A stretch of DNA of 64,000 nucleotides from Diphasiastrum complanatum (GCA_029204225.1 CM055093.1:30639777-30703776), one strand, 5' to 3'; shown: positions 48,485-62,577, counted from the first letter of the stretch. Notes: a model not told the origin generated them from the sequence alone. Translations and numbers: made by a program.

Positions 48485-51400
48485 AGAAACGGACACACAT
48501 GTACACGTACATACACAAATCTGAATTGATATGCACTATACAGGCCTAATAGAAAAGTACTCAAGAAATTTATGGTTTAGAAAATGTACAAGAATTTACA
48601 TTGGTAATTCTTGGATGGTATACACAACTGATAACACTAGAAATCGCAGATTGAAGAGTGCTATCTGAGGTAAACATTAAAAAACACTAGGAATTCTAAT
48701 AGACTTCACACACTTTAAAAATAATTAAACTTCCTGGGGATAAACAAATTATTTCTAGCCTTGATTCTCCAGCAGATAAAAGAATTGAAGAATATTAAAC
48801 ATCAGCAAAAATATTATGTCCCACTTTTGGGTCAAACTTTCCATTGGGGTTTGGTTGTGGATGAAACATAGAGAAGCAGCATCAAGTGAAACCCAAGTAG
48901 ATTCTGCATGAGTTTGATAATGCATCAGTGCAGGTGATGCAGGACCTTGCTAGAAAACAGAATCTGCAACATAATAATGGAAGATACCTCATTCATCATT
49001 GGCAAAAACTCACTAGCAGGTTGGAAAAAAACAATTTCATTTCCCTGCAATCCACCAACAATTAAAACTAGTCACCACAGAGATTTTCAGACATTATAAA
49101 ATAGCAGTTGAAAGAAAAATTATCATATTAGACAAAAATGGCAATGTCTTCAAAAAATCTGAGTACTTGGATTGAACCCTGTAACAATTTTCTTCAGCGG
49201 TTCCATATTAACCTTGTGGATTTTCAGATTCAGACTTTGCAGCTGATCAACTGGATGGGAAACCCCTAAGAGATTATGCTATTTGTAAAGAGTCAAAAAC
49301 CTCACACCCCAGGAGTCGAAAGTGTACCAGTTTCCCTTCTCCCTATCTCAATTCTTTTGCAAAAACCTTACCATTAATCATTTTCAGAGTATCAACCATG
49401 GTAGTTGCATCTATACCCTTTTCTGACAACCTGGCACACCATCTCGCGCTCTTCCCCTCATTCTGTATGGGTACATGCATGTGTAGTTGTACATATGACA
49501 GAACAGAGTTTTGTGTCTGGTTAAAAGTTCTTTAATTGTAGTTTCTTTGCATTTATAGGGAGTAAAAGAGAAGCTTGCATGTTTGCATAGGTGGATGTTT
49601 CACTAGCTTATAGTGATTATACTGAAAAGATCTCATGGGACACAACTCAACTCTGTGCTTATACCAGCATGGCTTAGTTGGAAACTTCTGACAAATTTAT
49701 TGAAAATACATTATAAATCCCTTCGAGCAAGAGCCGGCAGGCATTGGGCAGGAATACTGAAAAACCACAATCAACCCCCTCTTGTATGCCTGCTGTGTGA
49801 CGTTTGAAAAAGTTTTGACTTAAGCTTTTCAGATTTCCAATTAAATATGTAAAGCACAACAATGATGATGACCAATAACAAGTATCGCTTAGAGCTTAAA
49901 ATCAGCAAGACATAGCTAACATTTCTTGAGAAAATGCTGCACAGCAGGTTAATGGTAACAAAGACGAAATAAACGCATTTCATTGAAAAATATGTTAAAG
50001 GATTCAAAGATGATGGAAGTCTGCATGCTCACAGGCATCCAAAGTTCAAGAAGCATTCCCAGGTGAAGAACATGAGCTACCTGAGCAGCCGATTGATAAG
50101 TGAAGACTTGAGATGCTGGTGGTAATACAAACCTGTTCATCCATGCCTCTAGTGCCATCAACCTTCACACCATGGTAGCCCTCTGCAGGTCCCATAATAT
50201 CCATACCATGGCTACCAGCATAAAAAAGTTCTGCTAATTGCACAAACTCATACACCTGACAAAACATGAGTTTTAACCATGAAAGTGAATATTTAAAAAC
50301 TCAACTACTGAAAGGACACTGACATTGACCACCCAAACAAACAGACACACAGTGTACATGTAATTATACCGAACTTTCAAATCAGCCTTGCTGTAATTCT
50401 TGTTACAAAGTGAAGAATGATTCTACCATTGAACGTCCCTGCAAACCAATTGTTAGTAATCCCTTCCAACCAAGAAGCAAAACCTATCAAGTCACTCCAC
50501 AGGCTCGATTGAGATGAACTTCCTTGACCTTGTGATTCTTGCATGACCACTCAATTCTTGGCCTTGTGATTCTTGCATGACCACTCTTTATCAAGAACCA
50601 GGGTTACAATTTCAATCTTTTTTTCTCGATTATGTTTGCTAGGGAAAAACATCCGCAACAAGGTTTTTCATTGCATTGACATTTTACCAAAGAGATTGTG
50701 ATATGCAAATCATCTCCATGATAACTCTACTTTCAATGACAATCTGCGGAAGAAATTGTAGTGTGCAGATTACCTAATGATAGCTCTAAACCATACAATT
50801 GAAAACTTTTTGACAATCAAAAGCCTCGAGAGTGATTTCAATTGAGGACAATGTTCGCTCATATACTTCCAAACAAACTAGATGCTGATCTTGTACAGTT
50901 ACACTTACGTACCTTTGGGCTTGCTGCTTTTAGCCAACAATGAGAAACTAGACCTCTTACAAATACCAAATTCAAATTACCAAGAAAGAATACTAGACTT
51001 TAGCTCTTGATCTGTAAGCCATCCGATTGGTTACCAAGGAATCTTCATGGAATGCTCCAAGGAGTAACCATTAAAAATAGAGATGCACTAACCTTGTCTC
51101 TGCTTCTTCCACTAATAATGGCTGTTGGGAAATGTGTTGCAACTTCTTTAACAGTAGTGCGCATCTGATTGAGAGGCAATTTGAACCAAAGGGTCATGAC
51201 ATAGTAGTGCCAATGTTATGAATAACAATTATGCATAAAAGATAATCAATAAATTTCAAGTCAAGAAACGGTCGCAGGGAAGTCTTACATGACAGCAGAG
51301 ATTTCAAGAGCACAAAGTATGTGGTCATTATTAGTAAAGTGAATGACAAAACATTCTGAGGGGATTACAGCTGGAAAAAATGGTCATATAAACCTAGAGT

Positions 51401-52197
51401 TTGCTCTGAATGAAAGAAATTGTAATGTCACATACCGCATCCGACATGAATGCACGATCTGGATCTTCTACTATAGGAGACAAAGTACCGTCATAATCGA
51501 GGAAAAGCACCAATTGCTTTCCTTTTCCAGCCTCCACCATTTTCTCAAAAGTAGCCAATGCTGATGGGTGTTTAGCCTACAGAACACGTATGACTTCATG
51601 TTGGCAAGTCCAAGGCCCAGCAATGAATAGATCTTGGACAGGTTGATATCATTTCATGGTGCATAAATTAACATACGAGAAAATTGGCTTGCTCAACTCT
51701 AAATTTGTTATAGAAATTATTTTGAATTTCCAGATAAGATACCAAAAAGTTTGACTTGGTCTGCCAGATTATGGGACCTTCAGGCGGAAATAACAAAAAA
51801 ACCAGACACCAATAAATCTGATTTAAATTTTGATCTCAAGTACTACTGTAAGAAGAATACTTACAACCCAATCAACGTACTGAGCTTCCTCCACAGACTG
51901 TCCCGATGCATTGAAATTAGCACCTTTCAAAGTTGCTGCACGAGGAGGGGATGCTGCTTTCATAGCCTCAAGCCAACCAACGACAATCGCATGATCGCTC
52001 TGACGTGTACGTGGCTTTCTTTGAGAAGAGACTGACATAGAGGTGTGTAAAGCTGGACTACTTCTTGGTGACTTGGCTGAACGGTAGGAGTAAAGGGGAG
52101 AAGACGCAGCCAAAGATGACAAAGATGCGGACGAAATTTTCGAATAAGTAGGTGCTGCATCTTTATGTATGCCTGTTTGCTTGGAATTCAAAGCCAT
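45360..52197 (-). CDS. TPP: Trehalose-6-phosphate phosphatase, 11 exons, 402 codons
   Basis: Exons: 52197-51865, 51576-51436, 51164-51093, 50255-50133, 49044-48988, 47860-47759, 46498-46421, 46247-46178, 45864-45794, 45611-45519 and 45428-45360; all have GT/AG sites and matching phases. The enzyme removes phosphate from trehalose 6-phosphate, the sugar-status signal of plants. HAD motif [11 protein letters not shown] sits near residue 138 (catalytic Asp), SGRSRDK at 176, [11 protein letters not shown] near 195 and the metal-binding [10 protein letters not shown] at 339. Residues 1-70 are Ser-rich and variable, as in plant TPPs; organelle targeting is possible but not shown. The end [12 protein letters not shown] is typical. 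Length fits plant TPPs (about 370-390). No break was found. Introns hold a hAT-like insert (intron 5), CT/CA repeats (intron 8) and a small duplication (intron 6). Confidence 0.9.
45930..46019. repeat. CT then CA microsatellite in TPP intron 8
   Basis: Two CT tracts separated by a single A, followed by about 14 CA units, between exons 9 and 8 of the phosphatase gene. Confidence 0.95.
47540..47690. repeat. Local duplication in TPP intron 6
   Basis: CTGAAAGTATGAAACATGCT then GTTGGCCATT (about 47555-47587) recurs as CAGAAAGTATGAAACATACT then GTTGGCCATT (about 47650-47682), roughly 96 bp apart. Confidence 0.75.
47938..48437. mobile_element. hAT-like non-autonomous element in TPP intron 5
   Basis: The right end reads GGGCAACTATG (48427-48437), so the inward terminus is CATAGTTGCCCGTTCTGG, beginning with the same nine bases as the 646-3791 element. 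The candidate left end is CATAATTGCATGG (47938), followed by GTTCTGG. The inside is packed with GTTCTGGAA, GGAATGCATTCC and GTTCCGGAA palindromes, typical of subterminal transposase sites. About 500 bp, no coding. Flanking octamers (GTGTGTAT and GTACACGC) do not match, so the left border or the target duplication is uncertain; the right flank is a CA microsatellite. Confidence 0.5.
48443..48481. repeat. CA microsatellite
   Basis: CGCG(CA) repeat directly beside the right end of the hAT-like element in TPP intron 5. Confidence 0.95.
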
Positions 52198-54733
52198 TCA
52201 CTGCCGATCTCTGACTTCCTCTCGCTGAGTTTGTGTGGGCTGAATGCGTCTGGATCTCCTCCTCTAAAATCTGGGGTATTATTTAGAGAAATTCTAAAAT
52301 TGCAGTAGAATCAAATATGGGTGCTACAAGCGAGCTTCTTCGGTCAATAATGAAGTGGTTCGAGAGGCAGAACTCCTTCTTGTATCCTGAACTCTCAACA
52401 CAATCAGCAATCTACTTTAGAATTCGTCCAAGAGACTTACTTGTTATTTTAAAGGCACTACGACAACAACTCAGAAGGTTTTTATTCACAAGTAAGAAAA
52501 CATGGCTACTGAGCATACTTGCGACAACCTTCAAGCCCGTCCGGACAATAACTTTCACGTATTACAGTTTCCACAGCTTTTTCCCATGCAAGACTTTTAA
52601 GGAAATTCTTAAGTCTCATAATTCTAGAACAGATCGACATTTTGCAAGGTAAGTACAATCTTCTGAACACATAATATGATTGGCTAGGCGTCACTAATAA
52701 GAAAGACTTGGATTTCTTCTACAACGACTAGATGAAAGAGACCTTTTTTGTCTGCATTTCACAAAATTTCGTTGCCTGCAGTTCATATTCCCCACAACTA
52801 CCAACAAAGATGTATAATCGCTAAGGATCTGCAGAGTGATATGATACAATGATGTCACAGCACTCAGAAGACCCATGTGACATCATATCCAACTCACTTA
52901 AGTTGCATGATTGTGCTATAGAGATTGTAACTTGAGGACAAGGTCTCGTCACGCTCAACAAAAAATACTCAAGAATGCTTATAAATCTGTTACGTGGCTC
53001 CGTATCTGTGATGATGAGGCAAAGCGTGTTACACTACACTAAAAGTATGTTCGTATTGGTTATCCCTTGGCAGTACGCTATGACTTGTTTGTGAATCTGG
53101 GTGTAGGAAAGTGCCGCCGGTTAGTCTCAGAAAGAGAATAAAAGTATTTTTTAGCTTTGAGAAAATTAGTCCACCTCAAGTGCTACAACGTAGGAACGCC
53201 TTCGCATAGAATACCCACTTCTACGAAGAGTACAACCATTTATAAATTATTTACATATATCATGCTTCGCGAGGGCCCTGGAAGAATCTCGGGATCTGCA
53301 TTCTATGCATTTTATCTGTTCACAATCAGACTATAAACCCATTAAAAAAGAGACTAATCTCACTCTTTGCCAGCAGGTACTTCTTTGCACTCGTTAAGAT
53401 AGTCTTCGCATGGAAAGTATTTGCAGAGTCGCCCCACGATGACTTCTGTTCTGGCCACTCTCTCTGGTAGTGGTGCTATACCAATATTTGTAGTGTAGTG
53501 AAAGTCTGCAACCATTGCCAGACAAGTCAAAAGTGAAAAAATCATCTCTGAAAAATCCTTGCAAGTCGAAGAACCGCAATGGTGATAACTAGAGCTGAAT
53601 GTGTAAATTATGCCATACAGATTACAAAGGGCCTTATTACAAACGTGGTCAGGCGGATGTTCATGATATTGAGACGTAGAATGAAAAGCAACAGAGAACA
53701 GGTATAGCAGCACTACATTCTTGAAATTCAGGAATAATTTACAAAGATGACGGAAACTGCGTAAGAAAAAAGTTGCTCGGTTCAAACAAATTAGACGACA
53801 GGACTTCGTCAGCCTCGCATTGGAGGAGAACGAAACAGCGTCCCTCAAGTCAATTTTCGGTGGCAATCCCACATCCGAGGGACAAAAAAAAACCCTCCTA
53901 ACCTTCTCTTTGCAAAACATGCATTGACTATCAAATCAATATGGCAAAATGTGACATCCAATCAAGAAACAGAAGAGAACATATGCTGTCAAACGCACTC
54001 GAAGTTGAATTACAAGCTCCGACATTTCTGGTTATGGTGAATAAATATGTAACGAACAGGTTGTTTCTGTTACGAGTGCATGAAAATTGCGACAAATTGA
54101 GCCCTAACTAAGACCAAAATTGCGAGAATGATTCATCTGCAATAGGGATTAAGCCAGCTATCCCTTACTACGAAGAACTGTCAAAAGCAGCAGAAGCCGG
54201 CAGATTCGGTGGGGTTGCAGCAGAGCATTGGATTGCTCAGGCCGACCACCAAAACGCAAAACTCAGAGCCACCCAACAACAAGCGGAGCCAAATCCCAGA
54301 CACCCAACACGAAATTCAGCTTCCGCAACCAAAACAGAATCAATGGCACAACACAAAAATCTAATCTAACAACAACCTCAGCAATCAGGCACCAAATCAG
54401 AGGCCGCAAAGCCAGAGAATCGCCTCACAGATTGCACAATCTCTTCAACCACACAGCACAGAGCCTATTCTTCCCTCCATGCATGGATCAGCAGGTGCAA
54501 CCCGATCACTCCCCACCTATCAGAAACAGCTCCCGGCAACGATCGATCGATCGATCGACAGCGAGAAACCAGAACCCAAAAGGCCTTCGCCACAGAGCAA
54601 CAGCGAAGAGACAGGAGGAAGAAAAGGGGGCATAGAGCTCGTCTTCCCTTAACTGGCAATATAACACGTTTCACTGGTTGCGGAGGGAGGGAGCAACAGC
54701 CCAATAAACGCCCATTTCCGAACCACCCTCCCA
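52198..54733 (-). other. Upstream region of TPP, possible 5' UTR with intron
   Basis: There is no recognised protein; open frames at 53360-53920 (minus) and 54228-54635 (plus) match nothing and look compositional. The part from 54200 to 54730 is richer in GC than the spacers, as in many plant 5' UTRs, and lies downstream of a TATA candidate. Whether the transcript starts there, with a 5' UTR intron, or close to 52250 cannot be decided from sequence. Confidence 0.35.
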
Positions 54734-54734
54734 C

Positions 54735-54745
54735 GCTTTTATATT
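54735..54745 (-). promoter_or_regulatory. TATA-box candidate for the TPP transcript
   Basis: The minus strand reads GGGAATATAAAAGCGTGGG in a GC-rich setting that ends the AT-rich spacer; a second candidate, CTCTATAAAAGCTCC, lies at about 54834-54848. C-rich tracts (54760-54785) sit next to it. Confidence 0.35.
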
Positions 54746-55070
54746 CCCTCCCAAGCCCTGCCGCCCCCTCCCCCTCCCCCCCCCACCAACACTAAAAAAA
54801 ATTAAATTATTCTGTTCACACCAACTATAATCGGAGCTTTTATAGAGCGGTTGGGGCAGCAGCTCTTGTGCTGCCCTTTCCTTGCGCTTTCGCACCTCCG
54901 AATAAAGGGAAAATGTAGGGTTGCTGTTCATACGTACTTGGCCAGCCTGGGGTGGGGTATACACACACGCCAACTGCTGAAGTTACAGCAGCCTTCAAGA
55001 GCATGATTACGTCCCCCATAAATTAATTTTTTTTTTCTATTTTGAGAAGAATAATTTATTTCATTCTTGG

Positions 55071-55088
55071 GGGGGGGGGGGGGGGGGG
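55071..55088. repeat. G homopolymer
   Basis: A run of about 18 G bases after an AT-rich stretch; likely a slippage and base-calling hotspot. Confidence 0.95.
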
Positions 55089-55099
55089 CACTGGGGTTT

Positions 55100-58000
55100 C
55101 TAGGCCTTGGGGTGGTGGCATTTTACTCGGTGGTGGTGCTCGGGAAACCTTTTTCAACTTATCCCCAAACAATCTACAATCTTGAAACCTTCTCGATTTA
55201 TGAGGACTCCTACTCTTATATGCATGTACAGAAAATCGTCAAATTTTTTTATGATACTGGTTAAGAAAATTGTGCCGATTCCATTCCTCTGCTTTGTTGC
55301 CTCTCCGAGCGCTTGCATTTTCTTTTTTTGTCTTGGCTATCCTAGCACTTGCATTTTTCTTTTGTCCGCAATGCTCTTAAAAAAAAGATTGGGATTCTTT
55401 TTGGAATTTAGGGTCCCCATTATGATGCATGGAAAACCTTTTTCGGTTATCCTTAAAAAAACCCTCTATTTTTGCATTTGGCGGATTGTGAACCCATCAA
55501 TTGTTGAGCCTCACATTATTAACTTTGGAAGTGACCTCACATTGATTTCTTTGCATATTATGGAATTTGATAGTGGACCTCACCTATTTTTCTTTGGCAT
55601 GTTATGAAATCTAAAGTCATTTGAAAATTTTTGACATGAACATTGAGCCCATAAAAATGTCATGAAAAGATTTGCATGACATTATGACTTATACAAACGC
55701 ATAAGCGAGACTAGTAAACAAATTTCAGCCATGAAAAGAGGTCTTACTCACCTTCGTTCACGCTTGCTGGAGATTTTTTTAGTGACCTTTACACCTGGTT
55801 CAAAGACCGTTCAATCATGGTGAGGCCTCGCCATAATTTTACGTCCGTTTTGCCCGAAGCGAAGGTCACTAAAAAGACTATTCCTCGATACGAAAGGGCT
55901 TGCTAAATGTGCTAAAAGCTAACGAGGATAAGATTTTTGAATTTGAGCACTTAGATGCTATTTTTTAGCTTTGTTGCCATAGTAGTAATTTGTTACGATG
56001 ATTTGTTAAAAGTCAAGATGTTGCTATCACGATGGTTTTTTAAAAGTCAAGGTGTTTGTCTCCCCATGTTGATGGGTTCTTTTCAATCTTTAGATCTTTA
56101 TTGATTGAAATCTTTGTTCTTTCATTTTTAATAAATTGAATTTTTTTTTTCAGTCTACAATTCTATATCAAAGCTTCTCATGATTATATTTTGTGGCACC
56201 TTGATGTTAATCTCTTTTGTTGTCCAACTATTGAATGCTTATTTACCTTTGAGCATCATAAGGGCAGAGCTTGTTGTGATCTTTTGGACCACCTTGTTAA
56301 CATCAAACCTTAATATGTTTAGCTGAATTTTTTTTCTCAAAAAGTTGAGGAGACCTCATTGCTGAGCCCATATTGCTCCATGCAACAAAAGGAGTTGAAG
56401 TCCCAGCATATTGAAATTCTTGGAGGCCCTGGAATAATAATTACTTGTAATCTCAGATCCAAGTATTGTCGTCCATGAAAATCAAACCTTAGCCCATATT
56501 GCTCCATGCAACAAAAGGAGTTGAAGTCCCAACATATTCAAATTCTTGGAGGCCCTGGAATAATAATAACTTGTAATCTCAGATCCAAGTATTGTCGTTC
56601 ATGAAAATTAATCCTAAATATGTGTACCTGAAATCTTACAAGATGGGACGGTGAGACTGAGTTTGGGGCCATCATCCACTATAATATTTTCCATGGATTC
56701 TATAAACCTTAATATGTGGTTGCTAAAATTTTAGAAGATTGGATGGTGGAGATTGAGTTTGAGGAACCCCATTATCCACTATAATATTCGACATCAATTA
56801 TTTCCTTGCAATGTGATTGTTTGTAATTTCAACGTGCTTAAAATAAGCCGCACTCGTAGATGGAATCTTTTGACCTCTCTTGAGGTGTAGTATTGGGTAG
56901 ATATTTTTGCAACATGTGTTAAGCTTCATAATGTGTGTTTAGCTATACATTAGGAGAAGCGTGGCTTGTCCTCTCGTCAAGCTGATTCATTTGCCAATCA
57001 TATCTAGAATATGCTTCTAAGTGATTTCTTATAGCTGGTAAAAATCTGGAATGCTTGAAAGTTTCTAACAACACATTTTAGGGTATTTTTTATTTGGATA
57101 CAATTTGTGTGAAATATTTGCTCAACCTTTAATGGAGGAATGGACTTCAAATTATATTGGTGGTTTGGGTAACTTTTGAAATTTGGTCTTGTCTTAAGCG
57201 TTTTTCATGACTTTCAAAGTGACCCTTACCATTAGTCAAGGTCATTAGAGAAAGTATTGCCTTTTTTGTAATGCCAAGTGCTCATTTTCCCTTTGTATTT
57301 TGCACCCATCTTAAATAGCAGAATTTACCTCTACATGTCCCAAACTCAAACCTTCTAACAAAACTTTCACGTGACATTTAGTGACAAAATGAGGGCTCTT
57401 GCAAAAGCTTTCAAATGAACAACCGATGACATAATGACAAAAGGTCCAGTCGCTCTATGTTTACATGAAAGTTCCAACATAATGTTTGACTTTCTAGAAA
57501 CATCTCTGACAAAAACAAAGTAGCATATAGGAACATAGAAACCTTACATTCAGTTTAACATGTAGGAGAAGGCCAAAGGGCTTCCCTTGTTGTTAGGGCC
57601 TTGCCCTTAATCAATGGCCTTCTCACAATGGAAGCCCCAAGCTTAATACTTTTCCCTCATTGAGGATTTGTTGGGCATTCTACTTCATTGTAGTGTACAG
57701 GTTTCAACTTTTCTAAGTAAGAAATGGCATCGTAAGTCAATCATGCTATTAAATTTAAAAGCTGTTAAAGGTCGCACTTTGTTGGGGTAAGTCAGGTGCA
57801 ATTTGTGAAGATTCTAATGTTGTATCAATGATTCCAAAAAAGCGTACACTCAAGGCCTTAAGAACTACAAGGTTGTCTGTAAGCAATAGGGCATTTTCTG
57901 TATTCTTACTATGGCCAAAAACAAATGTCCTGGGAATATTCTTGCTTATAACAATGTAATTTGAAGATCATGACAGACGTTGTCGTACACTTGCATGCTC

Positions 58001-61000
58001 AAAGTTAAAGAAGCATTCAATTGTTGAAAATGACCAACACAAATTGGTTGTAATTTGAACCCTTATTTTTTTTTTACATTATCGTGCTCAAACTCACAAA
58101 GGTGGCTTACCTTTTAACATTGCAATATCTTACAACTTTGTGCCATAGCTACAAAGTCTGTGAAGAAGTTTCATAAAGAGATGACAACTCATCAAAAGGC
58201 TCAATGAAATTTGTAGTCATAGAAGGGGGTGTGCCTCAATATCCTACATGCTTGAGAGAATAATCTTTAATGACCTTTCCGTTTGGTAAAACTATTGTAT
58301 ATTGTGGTGACACCATTGAAGTTCAACCACTGCTCTTTTATGGGTAGGCTTATGGCCTTGCCATAAATTTACCTTACCATGGTACAGATGCCACTAGAGA
58401 ATCCATTTTGCAATATAAAAATATTTCATGGAATTTTTTTTGTAAAAGTCTATAAGCTATGAAATTTTGTTTTTATCTATGTATTGTGCACTACCAACAT
58501 AATGTACGATATACCTCCCATCATAGTTGAACCGGATAAGAGTTTTTCCTATGCCAACGAAGGCCTAGGCTTTTAACTCTGTTGTGCAGTGATAATAAAC
58601 ATCAATAAGTTTATGTTCTATAGCTATGTGGACATCAACTTAGAACCCGTATTATGTGTGGTAAATGACTTTGTCGTGTTTGCAAAACGTACATGGTCAA
58701 CACCTTCCACCTCCTTATCAACAAGAAAAAATAAAAAGTATGCGACATCATTGACTTTCCCCATGAACATAATTTGGTCTTACTTGATTTAAACATAATA
58801 TATTTGCCTCAACCTTGTGGATACCAAGTACATTTTTTATAATGAATAGTACAAAGCGGGTCCTTCTAGTACTAAAGAAACAACATTATGTACAAAGTTT
58901 ACACAATGCATACCCGTCTACGCTTAACCAATTGTAAAATATGAGGCTCTAGATGACTCTTTTGACATCGCACATGCTGAGATTCAAAGCTAGCTATTTG
59001 TGGACCCAACAACCAATCTTATTCGACGTAGTTGTGATTGGGAACAAAAAGTCGCATTATTCGTCACAATTCAACTTTGAATGATCCATATATTTTTTTA
59101 CCAATCACTGAAAAAAATGTTATTCTCAATAAAAGAGAGCTTTGTGCCATTTTTAATTATTGAAGAATAAGGCGACGAGATGGATCTAAGAGGGGGTGTA
59201 CTCCTCGTGGAACTCAACAAAATAGTGATCCAAACCACATGGCATTTAGAGCATTGGAAGACACATTCAATCAAGGTATTGATAACATAAATGCATATAT
59301 TGACCTATGGACGACATAAGTCTCCATTAACATGTTCATGAAAATGAGAACAAACTATCATATGTACTGTTTGACTATCTTCTATTTACTTTTGTGATCG
59401 AGATCACAAGGTCCACTATTTGTTCCCACTCCACCTTTGTGCCCTGGATTGTAAATTCCATCTAATGTTGCAGCTCCACTGCCCGGGCTCGATAAGTTTA
59501 TTTACACATTTCACAACTAGTTGAGCAAGCTAACGTGCTCTCTTAAACACGATTGAATCATATTTCTCAATAATCATACAATATGACAGAGGCATGGCGG
59601 TCCGCCCATATCAATGCTAGAATGAAATTGATAGATTTGATGTCAAACCAAAGGAGACAAAGGAATTTGTAGTTGGAGCAAAATGTTATGTCATTTGAGA
59701 TAGATGCCTTTCCACAATGCTAAGAAAGATGGTTTGGATCATCATTGTGAAAAACTCAGACCCAAAAGTGATCTAAGATCCAAGATCATTGGCTTGAGTA
59801 ATTGCACAATACACCTACTTGATCTAGAATTGACAATTCACTCTGAACGAGCTACTTTGATGAAAATCTTCAACAAAAACACATAGAACTTCAACAAAAT
59901 AATCAAGCCTTGTGGTATAGTCCACCAGTCCATACATCAACAAAAATGCTATTTTATTCAACCCTAAGATCATCCAAAACAAGGTACTACTACACCAATG
60001 TAGAGAAGAGAGAAGAATAGAAGTTAAATGACAAATGTAGCTTTCCAGTGCTGAACCTATTATTTATGGAGTGATGACTCTCTCTCCTCTCCCAAGAGTC
60101 ATTTTCCCTAACTTAGCCACCACTTGGCCAAAACTAGCTATATTGGCCAAAATTGCCAAGTAACTATAAAAATGAACTATGTGTTTGTACAAGTGACCAA
60201 ATGAGCTTGGACCCGACTAAAATTAGTTATGCACTCTGATTTCACATGTATGAAAAAACCATTTGAACCTTATTCACAATATTGGCCTCTAAAATGCTAA
60301 AATGACCAAAACTAGTTAAGTATAAGTTGAGAAATTTTCACATAACCTAGTTCTTAGGGAAGGTATCTCAAGGGCTAGGAAGATTACTAAAATTTGAGCA
60401 CTAGAAGAAGAGTAACGGTAAGCAAGGTACAATATTAATGACACATATCTCATCTTCTTTTTTATTGTGTGAGTACAGACCTCACGAGGTATAAAATGGG
60501 GTTATAGATGCCACTTCCATTTACGGGTCTATTTGAAGCATTTTTGACAAAAAGAAAATTGAGTTTGAATGCCCTTGAATATTTTTTCATAGAAGATAGA
60601 AATAATGGACACAAAATTCACCTCTTTTCTTATTTTCCGTCTTGTAAGGAAGCTGATATTGTCATGAATTCAAGACAATACAATCATTTAATATAAGTGG
60701 TTTATTCAATGAAGTAAGCTGAAAACTTCTCTTTGAATCCACTCCCATTTTTGACATCCACTCCCCATTTTTCACTCTTGACTACATTTGAATCTATTAT
60801 AAAAAATTAGCTTGAATTATTGGGTACTGTCGTACAATGATGAATGAGTCTATTAGACCTCTCTTCATTCACAACATATATCACATCGAAATTATCAAAC
60901 ATCCCCTTTGAACATATGGAAATAAAGACAAAATGAAATTGCTCTATGAGGACTTTGACAATGTTGGCACTGAATATTGGTGTAGTTCATTGAAATTTAT

Positions 61001-61440
61001 TGTATATATGTTCCTTCTTTGTGGATAAACAACTATTGATACATTATATAGGTAGTCATAGAGGAAGACCGTGCATCCTCTTTGATTAGAATCTATTACA
61101 TGTACAAAGAAGCCACATTACGCATTTCTAAATAGCATAAAAGTGCTACCAAAATTGATCAAATAAAAGGAATCTCATCCTCAAGGGTGGGAATCTACAA
61201 TAGAAAATAGAGGCTATTTTCTTTAGCATTGATTAAAATGATTACAAGGTCTTTCTCTCCTTCAAGGTTTTTGCAAAATGGCCAAAAAGTCATTGCAACC
61301 CTAGCAACCATCATTGCCATAAAAAACCAAGCAATCAGCGTTGTCATTTCAGCCATGCCCTTTTGAAAAAAATTTAGTCGTCACTCTCTTATTCATAATG
61401 AACTTTGATTGGCTGCCACTGTGGTGATTCTACCAAGGAT
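55100..61440. other. AT-rich spacer, no gene seen
   Basis: About 6 kb without a supported gene; open frames such as 55107-55607 (Phe/Leu-rich), 58589-58792 and 60508-60696 match nothing. It contains the tandem duplication at 56365-56616 and a weaker repeat at about 56630-56780. No element termini recognised. Confidence 0.45.
56365..56616. repeat. 126-bp tandem duplication
   Basis: AGCCCATATTGCTCCATGCA (56365) recurs at 56491; copies differ at only a few positions through GTATTGTCGTYCATGAAAAT. Confidence 0.9.
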
Positions 61441-61528
61441 GTTAAATGTTCTTGCAAGCTTCTATGTATATTTATTGTGTGGATCGTTGGCAGAATCGAT
61501 TCTCCCATCGAGTCTCCCTAGCTCGTGA

Positions 61529-61735
<207 letters not shown>

Positions 61736-62259
61736 GTGGGGGATGAAAGTTAGATTTTGTTTTTGAAAGATGCATTGCTCTTTAAAATGAATGGTCTTGA
61801 GGTCTTGAATGGGGCCAAAGGTACAAAGGTATCAATGAAGAATTTTCATTGACAAATTTCATTTTGAAATGGAGTGAAGGAGTCCACCATGCTAAAGGTG
61901 CACTTCAAGAGGAGACTTCATTTGAAATTTCAGTTCATTTTTTTAGAATTTTTGAAATGGGTACCTACCCTATTAACCCAAATTTAAAGGCAAGTGATTT
62001 TATACCACTATCTTGACAATACAAATAGATAAATAGATCACTCCAAAGTGGGAAAATGTCATAAACCATAATGAAGTTGACATCAAATGTGATGCTTTGA
62101 TCTATTGTGATAAACGACGGACTAATTAGATGTTGTAAAAGCCTACTGAAATCAAATATGTTGATTAGTGCAAAAAATGAATTACAAGTATCATTCTAAT
62201 AATATAGTCCCATCATAATTGCTCATAGGTGCTAAATTGTAGAGAATGAACATGAATAT

Positions 62260-62577
62260 AGATGGCGTCATTTTCATAGGAGTAAATTGGATGGAAAGAA
62301 TTTTCTAGTGTGCAAAAGTCAAAGTGAGAATTTGCTTGTGCTGAAAAAATTGTGGGACGTTATAGTTAGTTTTGTAAAAAGACCCGATTATGATGAAGAG
62401 AGATTTCTCAGTGCGAGACAATTGCAATTTGATAAAAAAACATTGTGCGTTAGCATTATGTTAGTAAACAATAGTTTGATATCCCAAATTCATGTCACTA
62501 CATCACCAATGCAAACATGGAATATGCTTCAAGGGATATTTCAAATGATGTCATCTATTGGACTGCTATATTTGAAG
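62260..62577 (+). pseudogene. Ty1/copia gag fragment
   Basis: The plus-strand peptide KLDGKNFLVCKSQSENLLVL, then LWDVIVSFVKRPD, LCVSIMLVNNSLISQI, TSPMQTWNMLQGIFQ and a final GLLYLK follows the copia gag (UBN2) pattern. Only the N-terminal third is present, and stops follow at once. No LTR or PBS found next to it. Confidence 0.7.

Noticed and set aside
53360-53920. A 186-codon minus-strand protein gene
   Set aside because: No family resemblance, Cys/Phe/Ser-rich AT-driven composition and no supporting splice or promoter signals; more likely chance within the phosphatase upstream region.
54228-54635. A 135-codon plus-strand protein gene
   Set aside because: Basic, Gln/Asn/Ser/Arg-rich low-complexity translation, antisense to the likely phosphatase 5' region; nothing recognised.
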